Position numbers and translations under genes: made by a program
Shown here: positions 1 through 5,308 of the stretch, piece after piece
Layout of the letters: the number at the start of each line of letters is the position of its first letter
How positions within the stretch are numbered: the stretch's first letter is position 1
NCBI GenBank assembly: GCA_031264715.1
Contig: JAISDP010000038.1
Location: 1-5,496 of the forward strand
Direction: 5' to 3'
Length of the DNA: 5,496 bases
DNA from: Bacteroidales bacterium
Lineage (GTDB): Bacteria > Bacteroidota > Bacteroidia > Bacteroidales > UBA4181
The notes under the pieces: model-generated
The model's input: only the letters and a program-made list of their open reading frames with translations
What the model was told of the DNA's origin: nothing
Database searches by the model: none

Positions 1-357
1 CCCAGTTTTCAATTGAATTACGATTGGGTATGTCGGCTAAATTCCATCCAAGAAAGTCGTTCAAAGTCGAGAGAATGGTGACTACTCCTCGAAAACCACA
101 TCCTGTTTATACATACCGCTGGACGCTTAACGATATGATAAATTCAGGATATTTATGTCGCTTAACGCGATGCAGGGGGATAACGCCGAAAGATCTTTTG
201 TCTTTTTTTTATTTTGTCGTTCCTTTAATACTTTACGTTTTCGCTCACTGGTGGACAGTCTTATTTCAAGTGACTTTACATGCTTTCTTGCATCATACAC
301 TTACTGTTGAAGTTTTGAAATTTTCCCTTCCTGTTTTTGGGCTTGTGTCAATCGCAT
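1..357 (-). pseudogene. Degenerate transposase-like gene, 5' part, runs off window edge
   Basis: Read on the minus strand from an ATG at 357-355, this is a highly charged, coiled-coil-like N-terminus (MRLTQAQKQEGKISKLQQ, then a stop TAA at 303-301). The same frame continues with a Lys/Arg/Glu-rich helix (for example KHVKSLEIRLSTSERKRKVL) to a second stop at 129-127. The sense reading then shifts to the next frame from about 130, meets a stop at 109-107, and stays open to the window edge with GFRGVVTILSTLNDFLGWN and, at the edge, NSIENWV. From memory these segments resemble the N-terminal region of Bacteroidetes transposases (helical leader, then an FRxVVxIL...SIxNWV block); the IS family is not certain. 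Two internal stops (303-301, 109-107) plus a frameshift near 130 indicate a dead copy. The plus-strand reading frame at 24-359 over the same bases has no recognisable content and is treated as its shadow. Confidence 0.5.
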
Positions 358-387
358 AAATATTTGTTTTATATATTATTAATAGTG

Positions 388-395
388 CAAAGGTA
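388..395 (-). promoter_or_regulatory. Bacteroidetes -7 promoter element (TACCTTTG) upstream of the transposase remnant
   Basis: The minus strand reads TACCTTTG, a perfect match to the Bacteroidetes sigma-ABfr -7 consensus TAnnTTTG. It lies 30 nt upstream of the ATG at 357 of the broken transposase gene, a normal leader distance. A TTG lies upstream at 423-421, but about 25 nt from the -7 box, which is longer than the usual spacing of about 20, so the -33 half is weak. Confidence 0.4.
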
Positions 396-420
396 TGAAA
401 AAAAATTGTGCTTTTGTTTT

Positions 421-452
421 CAACTTTTGGACACCCTACCTTACAGGGCTAC
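421..452. mobile_element. Possible end of the insertion-sequence remnant
   Basis: Upstream of the transposase-like remnant and before the TPR gene stop lies a sequence that reads, on the minus strand, AGCCCTGTAAGGTAGGGTGT followed by CCAAAAGTTG. Its position between a chromosomal stop codon and the transposase promoter is where an IS terminus would sit, and G/C-rich ends followed by A/T-rich sequence are common there. The opposite end is outside the window, so neither the inverted repeat nor a target-site duplication can be checked. The boundary given is only approximate. Confidence 0.2.
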
Positions 453-475
453 GATCGACGGGGACGGAAACCGCA

Positions 476-1432
476 CTAAATAATATTTCCCTTATAGAGA
501 TCGTCGAAATTGTGATTTCCAGCGGTTTTTTCTTTCTTGTCGAGGTTTGATTCATTTAATTCTCCTGCTTTTTCCTCATCGGCCAAGGCGCCTTCATGGT
601 CTCCTGTTTTGTGCTTGGCATGTGCCCTTTCAATATAAGCCTTTGCAAACTTTTCATTATGTTCGATTGCTTCGTCGAAAAGGGTGACGGCTTCGCCATA
701 TTTTTCCTGTGCCATCATCAGTTGGCCGGCAAGCAGATAGGCTTCTTCGTTGAACGGGTTAAGCTCCGACGCTTCCCGGTAGTCGAGGAAAGCAGCATCG
801 GTATCGCCCAACAATTCGTGAATACGTCCCCGGAGCAGATAAGCCATTTCATCTTCGGGCGTCAGCTCAATCACTTTTTCCACATCTGTTAATGCGTCGT
901 TCCCGTTTTTCAATGTATGATTTATGCCGGCGCGTAATGCATAACCTTCGGCAAAGTCATCTTTCAGCCGGGTTGCATTTTCCAGGTTACCGATGGCTTT
1001 GGTTAGTTCGCCAAGCGCGTGTTCCGATTTAGCCAACTGGAAGTACGCAAGGGGGTTTTCCGGTTCTATTTCAATGGCCCGTACGCAATCGGCTACTGCT
1101 TCGGTGTTCATTCCCATCGTGAAAAGAAGATTGGCGCGCGCCAATAAAGTGCTTACAGGCTCTTCTCCTGCGTCGACCATTGTGTTCAATACTTCCAGCG
1201 CCTGGTCAGGCTTATTCAACATGTAGCAGGCAGACATCAGGTATTTCATCGTTTCGAAATCCGCCTGTATTTTCAAGGCTTCGGTAAAACACTTTACTGC
1301 ATATTCCGTTTTACCCGCACGTTGCGCACGTATGCCGTCGTATTTCAGAATGTCAAAATTTTTCCGGTCGACTTTTTTCCGGTTGTCTTCCTCACTTTTT
1401 ACCGGAGAAAATAATGATGAAAAAAATCCCAT
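476..1432 (-). CDS. Tetratricopeptide-repeat (TPR) protein, cytoplasmic
   Basis: This 318-residue protein is built almost entirely of 34-residue TPR units, about eight in a row from residue 27 to 296. Clear copies begin at about residues 127 (PLAYFQLAKSEHALGE), 161 (AEGYALRAGINHTLK), 195 (EMAYLLRGRIHELLGD), 229 and 263, each with the usual small/aromatic TPR pattern and a helix-breaking xxPxx or xNExx end. A short acidic/basic leader (MGFFSSLFSPVKSEEDNRKK) precedes the repeats and a polar tail of about 22 residues follows. There is no convincing signal peptide, so it is probably cytosolic; TPR arrays bind other proteins, but the partner here is unknown. The start at 1432 is preferred over a GTG at 1486 because the TAACTTTG promoter element at 1458-1451 lies between them and the extra 18 residues are encoded by an intergenic repeat. 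The stop is TAG at 478-476. It appears monocistronic. Confidence 0.88.
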   Translation of the reverse strand: MGFFSSLFSPVKSEEDNRKKVDRKNFDILKYDGIRAQRAGKTEYAVKCFTEALKIQADFETMKYLMSACYMLNKPDQALEVLNTMVDAGEEPVSTLLARANLLFTMGMNTEAVADCVRAIEIEPENPLAYFQLAKSEHALGELTKAIGNLENATRLKDDFAEGYALRAGINHTLKNGNDALTDVEKVIELTPEDEMAYLLRGRIHELLGDTDAAFLDYREASELNPFNEEAYLLAGQLMMAQEKYGEAVTLFDEAIEHNEKFAKAYIERAHAKHKTGDHEGALADEEKAGELNESNLDKKEKTAGNHNFDDLYKGNII

Positions 1433-1450
1433 GATGTTTGAATTAAGCTG

Positions 1451-1458
1451 CAAAGTTA
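1451..1458 (-). promoter_or_regulatory. Bacteroidetes -7 promoter element (TAACTTTG) for the TPR gene
   Basis: The minus strand reads TAACTTTG, matching TAnnTTTG, 18 nt upstream of the ATG at 1432. Transcription would begin about 5-7 nt further on and leave a short leader of around 12-14 nt. No good TTTG -33 element is found at the expected 19-21 nt spacing; the nearest TTG, at 1488-1486, is about 27 nt away. The element supports the ATG at 1432 as the true start. Confidence 0.45.
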
Positions 1459-1470
1459 CACAAAGAATTT

Positions 1471-1499
1471 TGAATTTTGAATGCACAATTTAGGAGTCG
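1471..1499. repeat. 29-bp direct repeat, copy 1
   Basis: This begins TGAATTTTGAATGCACAATT and ends with TAGGAGTCG on the plus strand. It matches the copy at 1513-1541 at 27 of 29 positions, with a 42-bp period. It sits just upstream of the TPR gene promoter. Short AT-rich units of this sort occur between genes in many Bacteroidetes genomes. Confidence 0.75.
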
Positions 1500-1512
1500 A
1501 ATACTACAATTA

Positions 1513-1541
1513 TGAATTTTGAATGCATAATTCAGGAGTCG
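1513..1541. repeat. 29-bp direct repeat, copy 2
   Basis: The second copy (TGAATTTTGAATGCATAATT, then CAGGAGTCG) differs from the first by two C/T changes. It ends 3 nt before the stop codon of the transglutaminase-like gene. With its flank it also forms a small inverted repeat, AATTATG at 1508-1514 and CATAATT at 1526-1532, around an 11-nt loop. That stem is short and AT-rich, so it is not called a terminator. Confidence 0.75.
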
Positions 1542-1544
1542 TTT

Positions 1545-1976
1545 TCACGAAAAAATGCCTACTACGGTAAATTTGTGACGGTTGCGTCCGCCTGATACCC
1601 AGATATCGCCACTTCGAATCCATGCATGAGCAATGAGTTTTCCTTTTTCGTTTTTGGCAACGCCCATATACAATGTTGCCGGAATCTGGCGACGATTGAG
1701 CATCCGCTTGGCGGCAATGGATTCCACCAAACATTTGCGTCCCCACACGAGATGCCGACACCGTGCTATAGCTGTTTTTATTTGTAAAACCTGTTCTTTC
1801 CGCCGGGCATCGAATACAACCGGTTCGGTTTCTACCTGGCTTTGCCCGAACCACGAAGCGTATTTCCGGGTATTCCGGAAGGTAGTAACAATGCGTACCA
1901 GTAAGGTTTCGCACGCCGCTTCGATAAAGAGACGCCTTTCGGTACTACTGAGTTTCGGGAATTTTACATTTTTCAA
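1545..1976 (-). CDS. Transglutaminase-like protein of the lasso peptide B2 type
   Basis: This 143-residue protein looks like the Transglut_core3 family (lasso peptide biosynthesis B2 protein), a papain/transglutaminase-fold cysteine protease that in lasso pathways cuts the leader from the precursor peptide. Visible hallmarks are the N-terminal ERRLFIEAAC helix, the catalytic Cys82 in WGRKCLVESIAAKRML, the catalytic His117 in AHAWIRSGD, and the C-terminal FTVVGIF strand. The Cys-to-His spacing of 35 and the length fit a stand-alone B2 domain. The position about 12 residues after His, where McjB has its Asp, is Gly129 in VSGG; Asp124 is nearby. No B1/RRE domain is fused. The start is TTG at 1976-1974, which overlaps the stop of the upstream gene as TTGA. 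An in-frame stop lies seven codons upstream (1997-1995) and no ATG or GTG occurs between, so translation is probably coupled. No lasso precursor, RRE protein or asparagine-synthetase-like cyclase is in the window, so its substrate is unknown. Confidence 0.75.
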   Translation of the reverse strand: MKNVKFPKLSSTERRLFIEAACETLLVRIVTTFRNTRKYASWFGQSQVETEPVVFDARRKEQVLQIKTAIARCRHLVWGRKCLVESIAAKRMLNRRQIPATLYMGVAKNEKGKLIAHAWIRSGDIWVSGGRNRHKFTVVGIFS

Positions 1977-2953
1977 TAAAGTTCGTAAGTGTACTTATAT
2001 AAGGACTTTAATTTATAGGTGGCATAATAACATTCCATCTCCGTATAGAGTCCTCTGGAGTCGTATATGATTTTTTTCGATGACGCTTCTTTTGCTTTTT
2101 CGTTCTTCCTCCAGGTTTCCAGTATCAAATTGCCCAAATTGTCATACTGATATTCGTGCGATACGAATTTTGTGTCATCCAGGTTGATGATTTCTTCCTT
2201 AATGGGGCGGTTTTCCTTGTCGTAATAATACAATTTCTGATAATCCAGCTTGTCGCCCGCGCGTTTTTTAATTTCTTCCGTCAGGCCGCCTGAAGTGTTG
2301 TACTGCAAATCCAGGGTGTGTACCACGTTGCCTTTACCGCCGGTTTTTATTTCCGCTGTCAATAAACCCTTGTCGTTATAACTGTTTTCCTGCCTGAATG
2401 TCAGATTATTACTCGGATCATAAATCATTATTTCAGTTTTGTTTCCCGCATATTTCAATTTGCGTTTTTCCACAAGGGCATTGTCCACAGTATAAGCGAT
2501 CTCGGAAAGCTTATCATTCGCATCATACTGGTATGTGTTGCTGTATACGGTAGCCCCGTCATATCCATATTCTTTGATCTTGTTACCTTTGGCGTTGTAC
2601 ACAAGCTTCTGGCTGTACTGCAGCTTTTCACGATTGCCCTGGTACCGTTCGAAATTTACCTTGTTACCACGATTACTGTCATATTGATAAACAATCAGCG
2701 AAATGATCTTTCCTTCTTCGTTATAATTGGTGACTTCGGTTATGTTTCCCTTTGTGTTGAATTTCGTGACCGATGATTTATAACCTTTAGCAGATGGTTT
2801 TCCATCAACAAAGTCATGAGTCCATTGTGTCTGAACTTTTACCCTGGCTTTAGACATACGTTCTCTTTCCTTTGCTTCTAAATCGTATTGTGCCATAACC
2901 GGGGCCAGCCACGCAAACACTAAAAGTAATGTGACAAAAGATTTCACTTTCAT
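1973..2953 (-). CDS. Secreted YD-like repeat protein, function unknown
   Basis: This 326-residue protein has a typical Sec signal peptide (MKVKSFVTLLLVFAWLAPVMA, cut near residue 21-22), so it is exported, probably to the periplasm or cell surface. The rest consists of short beta-hairpin repeats of about 20-25 residues with the pattern YxYDxxGNxxxE, for example YNEEGKIISL (77), YNAKGNKIKE (119), YQYDANDKLSE (141), YNDKGLLTAE (192), YYYDKENRPIKE (242) and YQYDNLGNLILE (268). This resembles YD/RHS-type repeats, but there is no RHS core or C-terminal toxin domain. It is very rich in Tyr, Lys and Asn. The ATG overlaps the tmk stop in ATGA (2953-2950), and its own stop overlaps the TTG of the B2-like gene, so it is the middle member of a coupled trio. 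No enzymatic motif is visible; a structural or binding role is only inference. Confidence 0.85.
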   Translation of the reverse strand: MKVKSFVTLLLVFAWLAPVMAQYDLEAKERERMSKARVKVQTQWTHDFVDGKPSAKGYKSSVTKFNTKGNITEVTNYNEEGKIISLIVYQYDSNRGNKVNFERYQGNREKLQYSQKLVYNAKGNKIKEYGYDGATVYSNTYQYDANDKLSEIAYTVDNALVEKRKLKYAGNKTEIMIYDPSNNLTFRQENSYNDKGLLTAEIKTGGKGNVVHTLDLQYNTSGGLTEEIKKRAGDKLDYQKLYYYDKENRPIKEEIINLDDTKFVSHEYQYDNLGNLILETWRKNEKAKEASSKKIIYDSRGLYTEMECYYATYKLKSLYKYTYELY

Positions 2954-3636
2954 TTTATATTGGTTAATTTTTCACTCAAAACATTTAATATCTTACTGAA
3001 TACCTGTTCGACAGGCAACATAGCATGACCGTCGCTACAATCGATTTTAACGAACCCGTCGATGTCCGATAGGGAAAGGTACGATTCGCGTACAGATTCC
3101 TGGAAATTGAGGTCGGCTTCGTGGATATCCTTTTTGCCCTGGAGATATTGACGTTCATTGCCGGCCCTGTTGTCCGCCAATTTTTGGCGGGTAAACACGA
3201 AAGGTACATCAAGGAAAATATTCAAATCGGGCTTGGGTAGTCCATAGTATTCAAATTCAAGATGCAGAATCCATTCGCGCAAAGCCTTGCTGTCTTCTTT
3301 ATTCGATACTTTGGCACACTGGTAAGCTACATTGGAATATACATAACGGTCGAGCAGAACCATTTCCCCGGCATCCAGCCATTTTTCCAGGGTCGGCTTG
3401 AAATCGAAGCGGTCGCCGGCATACATTAAGGCCACCAGGTATGGGTTTACCTGGTGTATATCACCCAGTTCACCGCGAAGAAACCGCGCTGTCAACTCGC
3501 CATACACGGGACTGTCGATGCGCGGAAAATGTAACTGATGGCAACGGTAACCCCGAGCAACCAAATACTCGTTCAACCGGTTGATCTGCGTCGACTTACC
3601 GGCTCCGTCCAAACCTTCTATGACAATTAGCCCCAT
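2950..3636 (-). CDS. tmk: Thymidylate kinase (dTMP kinase)
   Basis: It phosphorylates dTMP to dTDP with ATP in the cytosol, the step needed for both de novo and salvage dTTP synthesis. The 228-residue protein begins MGLIVIEGLDGAGKSTQ, with the Walker A P-loop at residues 8-16. FPR (37-39) and DRF (75-77) are dTMP-binding-region motifs, and DRYVYSNVAYQ at 96-106 is the strongly conserved DR(Y/F) block of the family. The LID region around 155-170 (DNRAGNERQYLQGKKD) carries arginines, while the P-loop has none, which fits the bacterial type II arrangement. It is somewhat longer than the usual 205-215 residues, mainly at the C-terminus. It starts 51 nt after the stop of the small secreted protein and ends in a 4-nt overlap with the YD-like gene. 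Whether another tmk exists elsewhere in the genome cannot be seen. Confidence 0.93.
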   Translation of the reverse strand: MGLIVIEGLDGAGKSTQINRLNEYLVARGYRCHQLHFPRIDSPVYGELTARFLRGELGDIHQVNPYLVALMYAGDRFDFKPTLEKWLDAGEMVLLDRYVYSNVAYQCAKVSNKEDSKALREWILHLEFEYYGLPKPDLNIFLDVPFVFTRQKLADNRAGNERQYLQGKKDIHEADLNFQESVRESYLSLSDIDGFVKIDCSDGHAMLPVEQVFSKILNVLSEKLTNIK

Positions 3637-3687
3637 GATTCCATTATATCACAACTCACACCGGGAACTGCTGTTTTCGTTGTCATG

Positions 3688-4149
3688 TTATTGATCCAAC
3701 AATCCGAAAAGCACACCTACACAACCAAACACGATTTCCTGCTCGCCGGCATCCTGTTTTTTGGATTTGGGTATGCGTATTGTCACCTTGATTTGCTGGC
3801 TGGCATCGGATTTGAAATCCCACATTTTTACATTCCCGTTTTTACGGTTATCGAACAGGATATTGCGGTGAATATCCGATACCACAAATTCAACATTCGG
3901 CAAAGCAGTGTCCGTGCAAATGAACAACCGGTATTGCTGTCCTGCGAAAATTGTTTTATATACTTCCGCCTCTTCGCCTTCGCTCATCATTACAGCCTGG
4001 TAACTCCCGTCGTGTATATACGGGACAAGTTGAGGAAGACAACTGCTTTTTACAAAAGCTTTGCATTGTGCGCGGGCATCCGGCGATGAAAATGCCATCA
4101 CGAATAAAAATGCTACAAGGGCTAAAGCCGATATATGTTTTTGTCGCAT
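3688..4149 (-). CDS. Small secreted protein, function unknown
   Basis: This 153-residue protein has a Sec signal peptide (positive start MRQKH, hydrophobic SALALVAFLFVMAF, then a likely cut after DARA at residue 27). The mature part has four cysteines (29, 37, 78, 143), which could form two disulfides after export. The core has segments such as YIHDGSYQAVMMSEGEEAEV and a predicted beta-rich stretch with VSDIHRNILFDN and WDFKSDASQQIKV; it ends with the hydrophobic GCVGVLFGLLDQ. I recognise it only as looking like an unnamed Bacteroidetes secreted family, with no motif that gives a reaction. It begins 6 nt after the lipoprotein gene and almost certainly shares its transcript. The plus-strand frame over it lacks such features. 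Confidence 0.8.
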   Translation of the reverse strand: MRQKHISALALVAFLFVMAFSSPDARAQCKAFVKSSCLPQLVPYIHDGSYQAVMMSEGEEAEVYKTIFAGQQYRLFICTDTALPNVEFVVSDIHRNILFDNRKNGNVKMWDFKSDASQQIKVTIRIPKSKKQDAGEQEIVFGCVGVLFGLLDQ

Positions 4150-4155
4150 AGAAGT

Positions 4156-5076
4156 TTATTTTTTTGTAAAGTTATGACGCAGGATTTGTATCTGATCTTT
4201 GATTTGTGCGAACAGCTCCGGCGTAACATTATGGATGTTTGAGGAAGCGATGTTGCTGCTTTTCCCGTCGTCGGCAGGAGTAACGGAATTTGACGTCTGG
4301 CTGACGTTTACTTTGTCGAACAACTGTGCCAGTCCCGACAATTCGCTTATCAGGGCGGTCACTTCGGGGATATCTTTCAGATCGGACATAGCCCGCCAGA
4401 TCATGTCGAAGGTTAATTTCTGATTGATCACCAACTGTTTCATCCGGCTTTCGTTCGATACCAGCTTTTCATCGGTCATGCCGGTTGCGATGTACATCCC
4501 TTCGACCCAGCCGCCGACCAACATGGCCAACGTCAGGAAATAACGGTCGTTTTCATTCAATGATGCTGTACATGAGGCATACGTATCGGAAATAATCCGC
4601 ATCATCATATCCTTATCATTGATATTTGCCTCCAATGATTGCATGGTATTGGGATCAATAGCCGATTGCAGACCCAATCCTTCGGTCAATTGCCAGATGG
4701 CCTGCTTGTAGCGCAATACGGTTTGCGATTGCTCGAAAAGCCCGGCATAGGTTAAATCAGTGATATATATCCCGAAGTTAAGCGCCATTTTCTGGTTGGT
4801 CAGATATTTCGATGCGTTAGCCGGCTCGTTCAGCAAGGCCGGCTGATAGGTAATACCCGAACTCTTGATCAACATGGACATCTCGATAGGCGTCGGTAAA
4901 GCATAAAACACTCTCCGGGCCATGTCGGCATAACTCGAATCAATGGCCATATCGGCCAGATCAACGACGGTTAGATCGCTTACTGTTTGTTGCCGGCTGC
5001 ATGTGCTGCACGAAGGGCACAGGAGCATGCAAGCGCCGCCAATCAACAGGAATATGGAAAAACGTATGTTTCGCAT
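4156..5076 (-). CDS. Putative lipoprotein, conserved Bacteroidetes type, function unknown
   Basis: This 306-residue protein starts with an export signal (MRNIRFSIFLLIGGACMLLC) followed by a cysteine-rich PSCSTC. Lipidation is likely, but the exact cysteine (16, 20, 23 or 26) is ambiguous because none sits in a perfect LxxC lipobox. After it comes a mostly helical domain with conserved-looking blocks FGIYITDLTYAGLFEQ (101-116), SLNENDRYF (172-180) and GGWVEGMYIATG (188-199), a pattern I associate from memory with an unnamed Bacteroidetes lipoprotein family. Residues 259-283 are a Ser/Asn/Thr-rich linker, followed by a short C-terminal helix. It is the first gene of the run 5076-1545 and has a promoter-like element just upstream. 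No catalytic motif is seen; a structural or envelope role is only a guess. Confidence 0.82.
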   Translation of the reverse strand: MRNIRFSIFLLIGGACMLLCPSCSTCSRQQTVSDLTVVDLADMAIDSSYADMARRVFYALPTPIEMSMLIKSSGITYQPALLNEPANASKYLTNQKMALNFGIYITDLTYAGLFEQSQTVLRYKQAIWQLTEGLGLQSAIDPNTMQSLEANINDKDMMMRIISDTYASCTASLNENDRYFLTLAMLVGGWVEGMYIATGMTDEKLVSNESRMKQLVINQKLTFDMIWRAMSDLKDIPEVTALISELSGLAQLFDKVNVSQTSNSVTPADDGKSSNIASSNIHNVTPELFAQIKDQIQILRHNFTKK

Positions 5077-5106
5077 AGTTTAAATTTGGATAAATGAAAT
5101 CATTTG

Positions 5107-5114
5107 CAAAGATA
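5107..5114 (-). promoter_or_regulatory. Bacteroidetes -7 promoter element (TATCTTTG) for the five-gene run
   Basis: The minus strand reads TATCTTTG, a full match to TAnnTTTG, 30 nt upstream of the lipoprotein ATG at 5076. It is the only clear element ahead of the run lipoprotein / secreted protein / tmk / YD-like / B2-like. The -33 half is not obvious: no TTTG occurs at 19-21 nt, and the 13-bp inverted repeat at 5131-5143 occupies that place. Confidence 0.5.
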
Positions 5115-5130
5115 AAAAAAACAACTAATA

Positions 5131-5143
5131 CAGAATTATTCTG
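5131..5143. promoter_or_regulatory. 13-bp perfect inverted repeat in the promoter, possible operator
   Basis: CAGAATTATTCTG is a perfect 6+1+6 inverted repeat lying 16 nt upstream of the TATCTTTG box, over the spot expected for the -33 element. A dimeric regulator could bind here and control the downstream operon. The stem is AT-rich and short, so chance is a serious alternative. Confidence 0.25.
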
Positions 5144-5308
5144 ACAAAATCTTCTTTGTCGGTATACGATAAAAAGCCCCAATGGTTACAAAATCCTGCA
5201 ATTATTTATCAATTTTTACCACTATTAGAATTTATAATCGGTAATCGGCGCATTGATCCGGCTTTTGATGAATGACATGACACATTATATATATTACGTT
5301 ATCAACGC
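5144..5308. other. Intergenic region, no gene found
   Basis: Between the stop of the membrane protein and the promoter of the lipoprotein operon, no frame on either strand looks coding. The overlapping plus-strand frame starting at 5253 is the antisense of the membrane protein end. I see no GC-rich hairpin with a T-run that would serve as a terminator for the membrane protein gene. The stretch is AT-rich. Confidence 0.6.

Noticed and set aside
24..359. Plus-strand open frame of 111 codons with a hydrophobic middle segment
   Set aside because: It has no recognisable family, no promoter and lies antisense to the transposase-like remnant, whose minus-strand text is much more protein-like.
1433..1544. 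Possible lasso precursor peptide next to the B2-like gene
   Set aside because: The only short minus-strand frames here (for example MHSKFIIVVFDS) are products of the direct repeats and are too short, without a leader or a Gly/Cys-started core with an acidic ring residue.
1510..1914. Minus-strand open frame of 134 codons inside the B2-like gene
   Set aside because: It is out of frame with the B2-like protein, which has clear family motifs; the composition is Cys/Arg-rich shadow text.
1633..2070. Plus-strand open frame of 145 codons
   Set aside because: It runs antisense to the B2-like gene and the end of the YD-like gene and shows no domain or promoter.
3685..4089. Plus-strand open frame of 134 codons
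   Set aside because: It is antisense to the small secreted protein, which has a good signal peptide and operon spacing.
5276..5300. AT-rich alternating stretch after the membrane protein stop, considered as a terminator
   Set aside because: There is no stable stem and no T-run following on the minus strand; it is only TA-alternating sequence.
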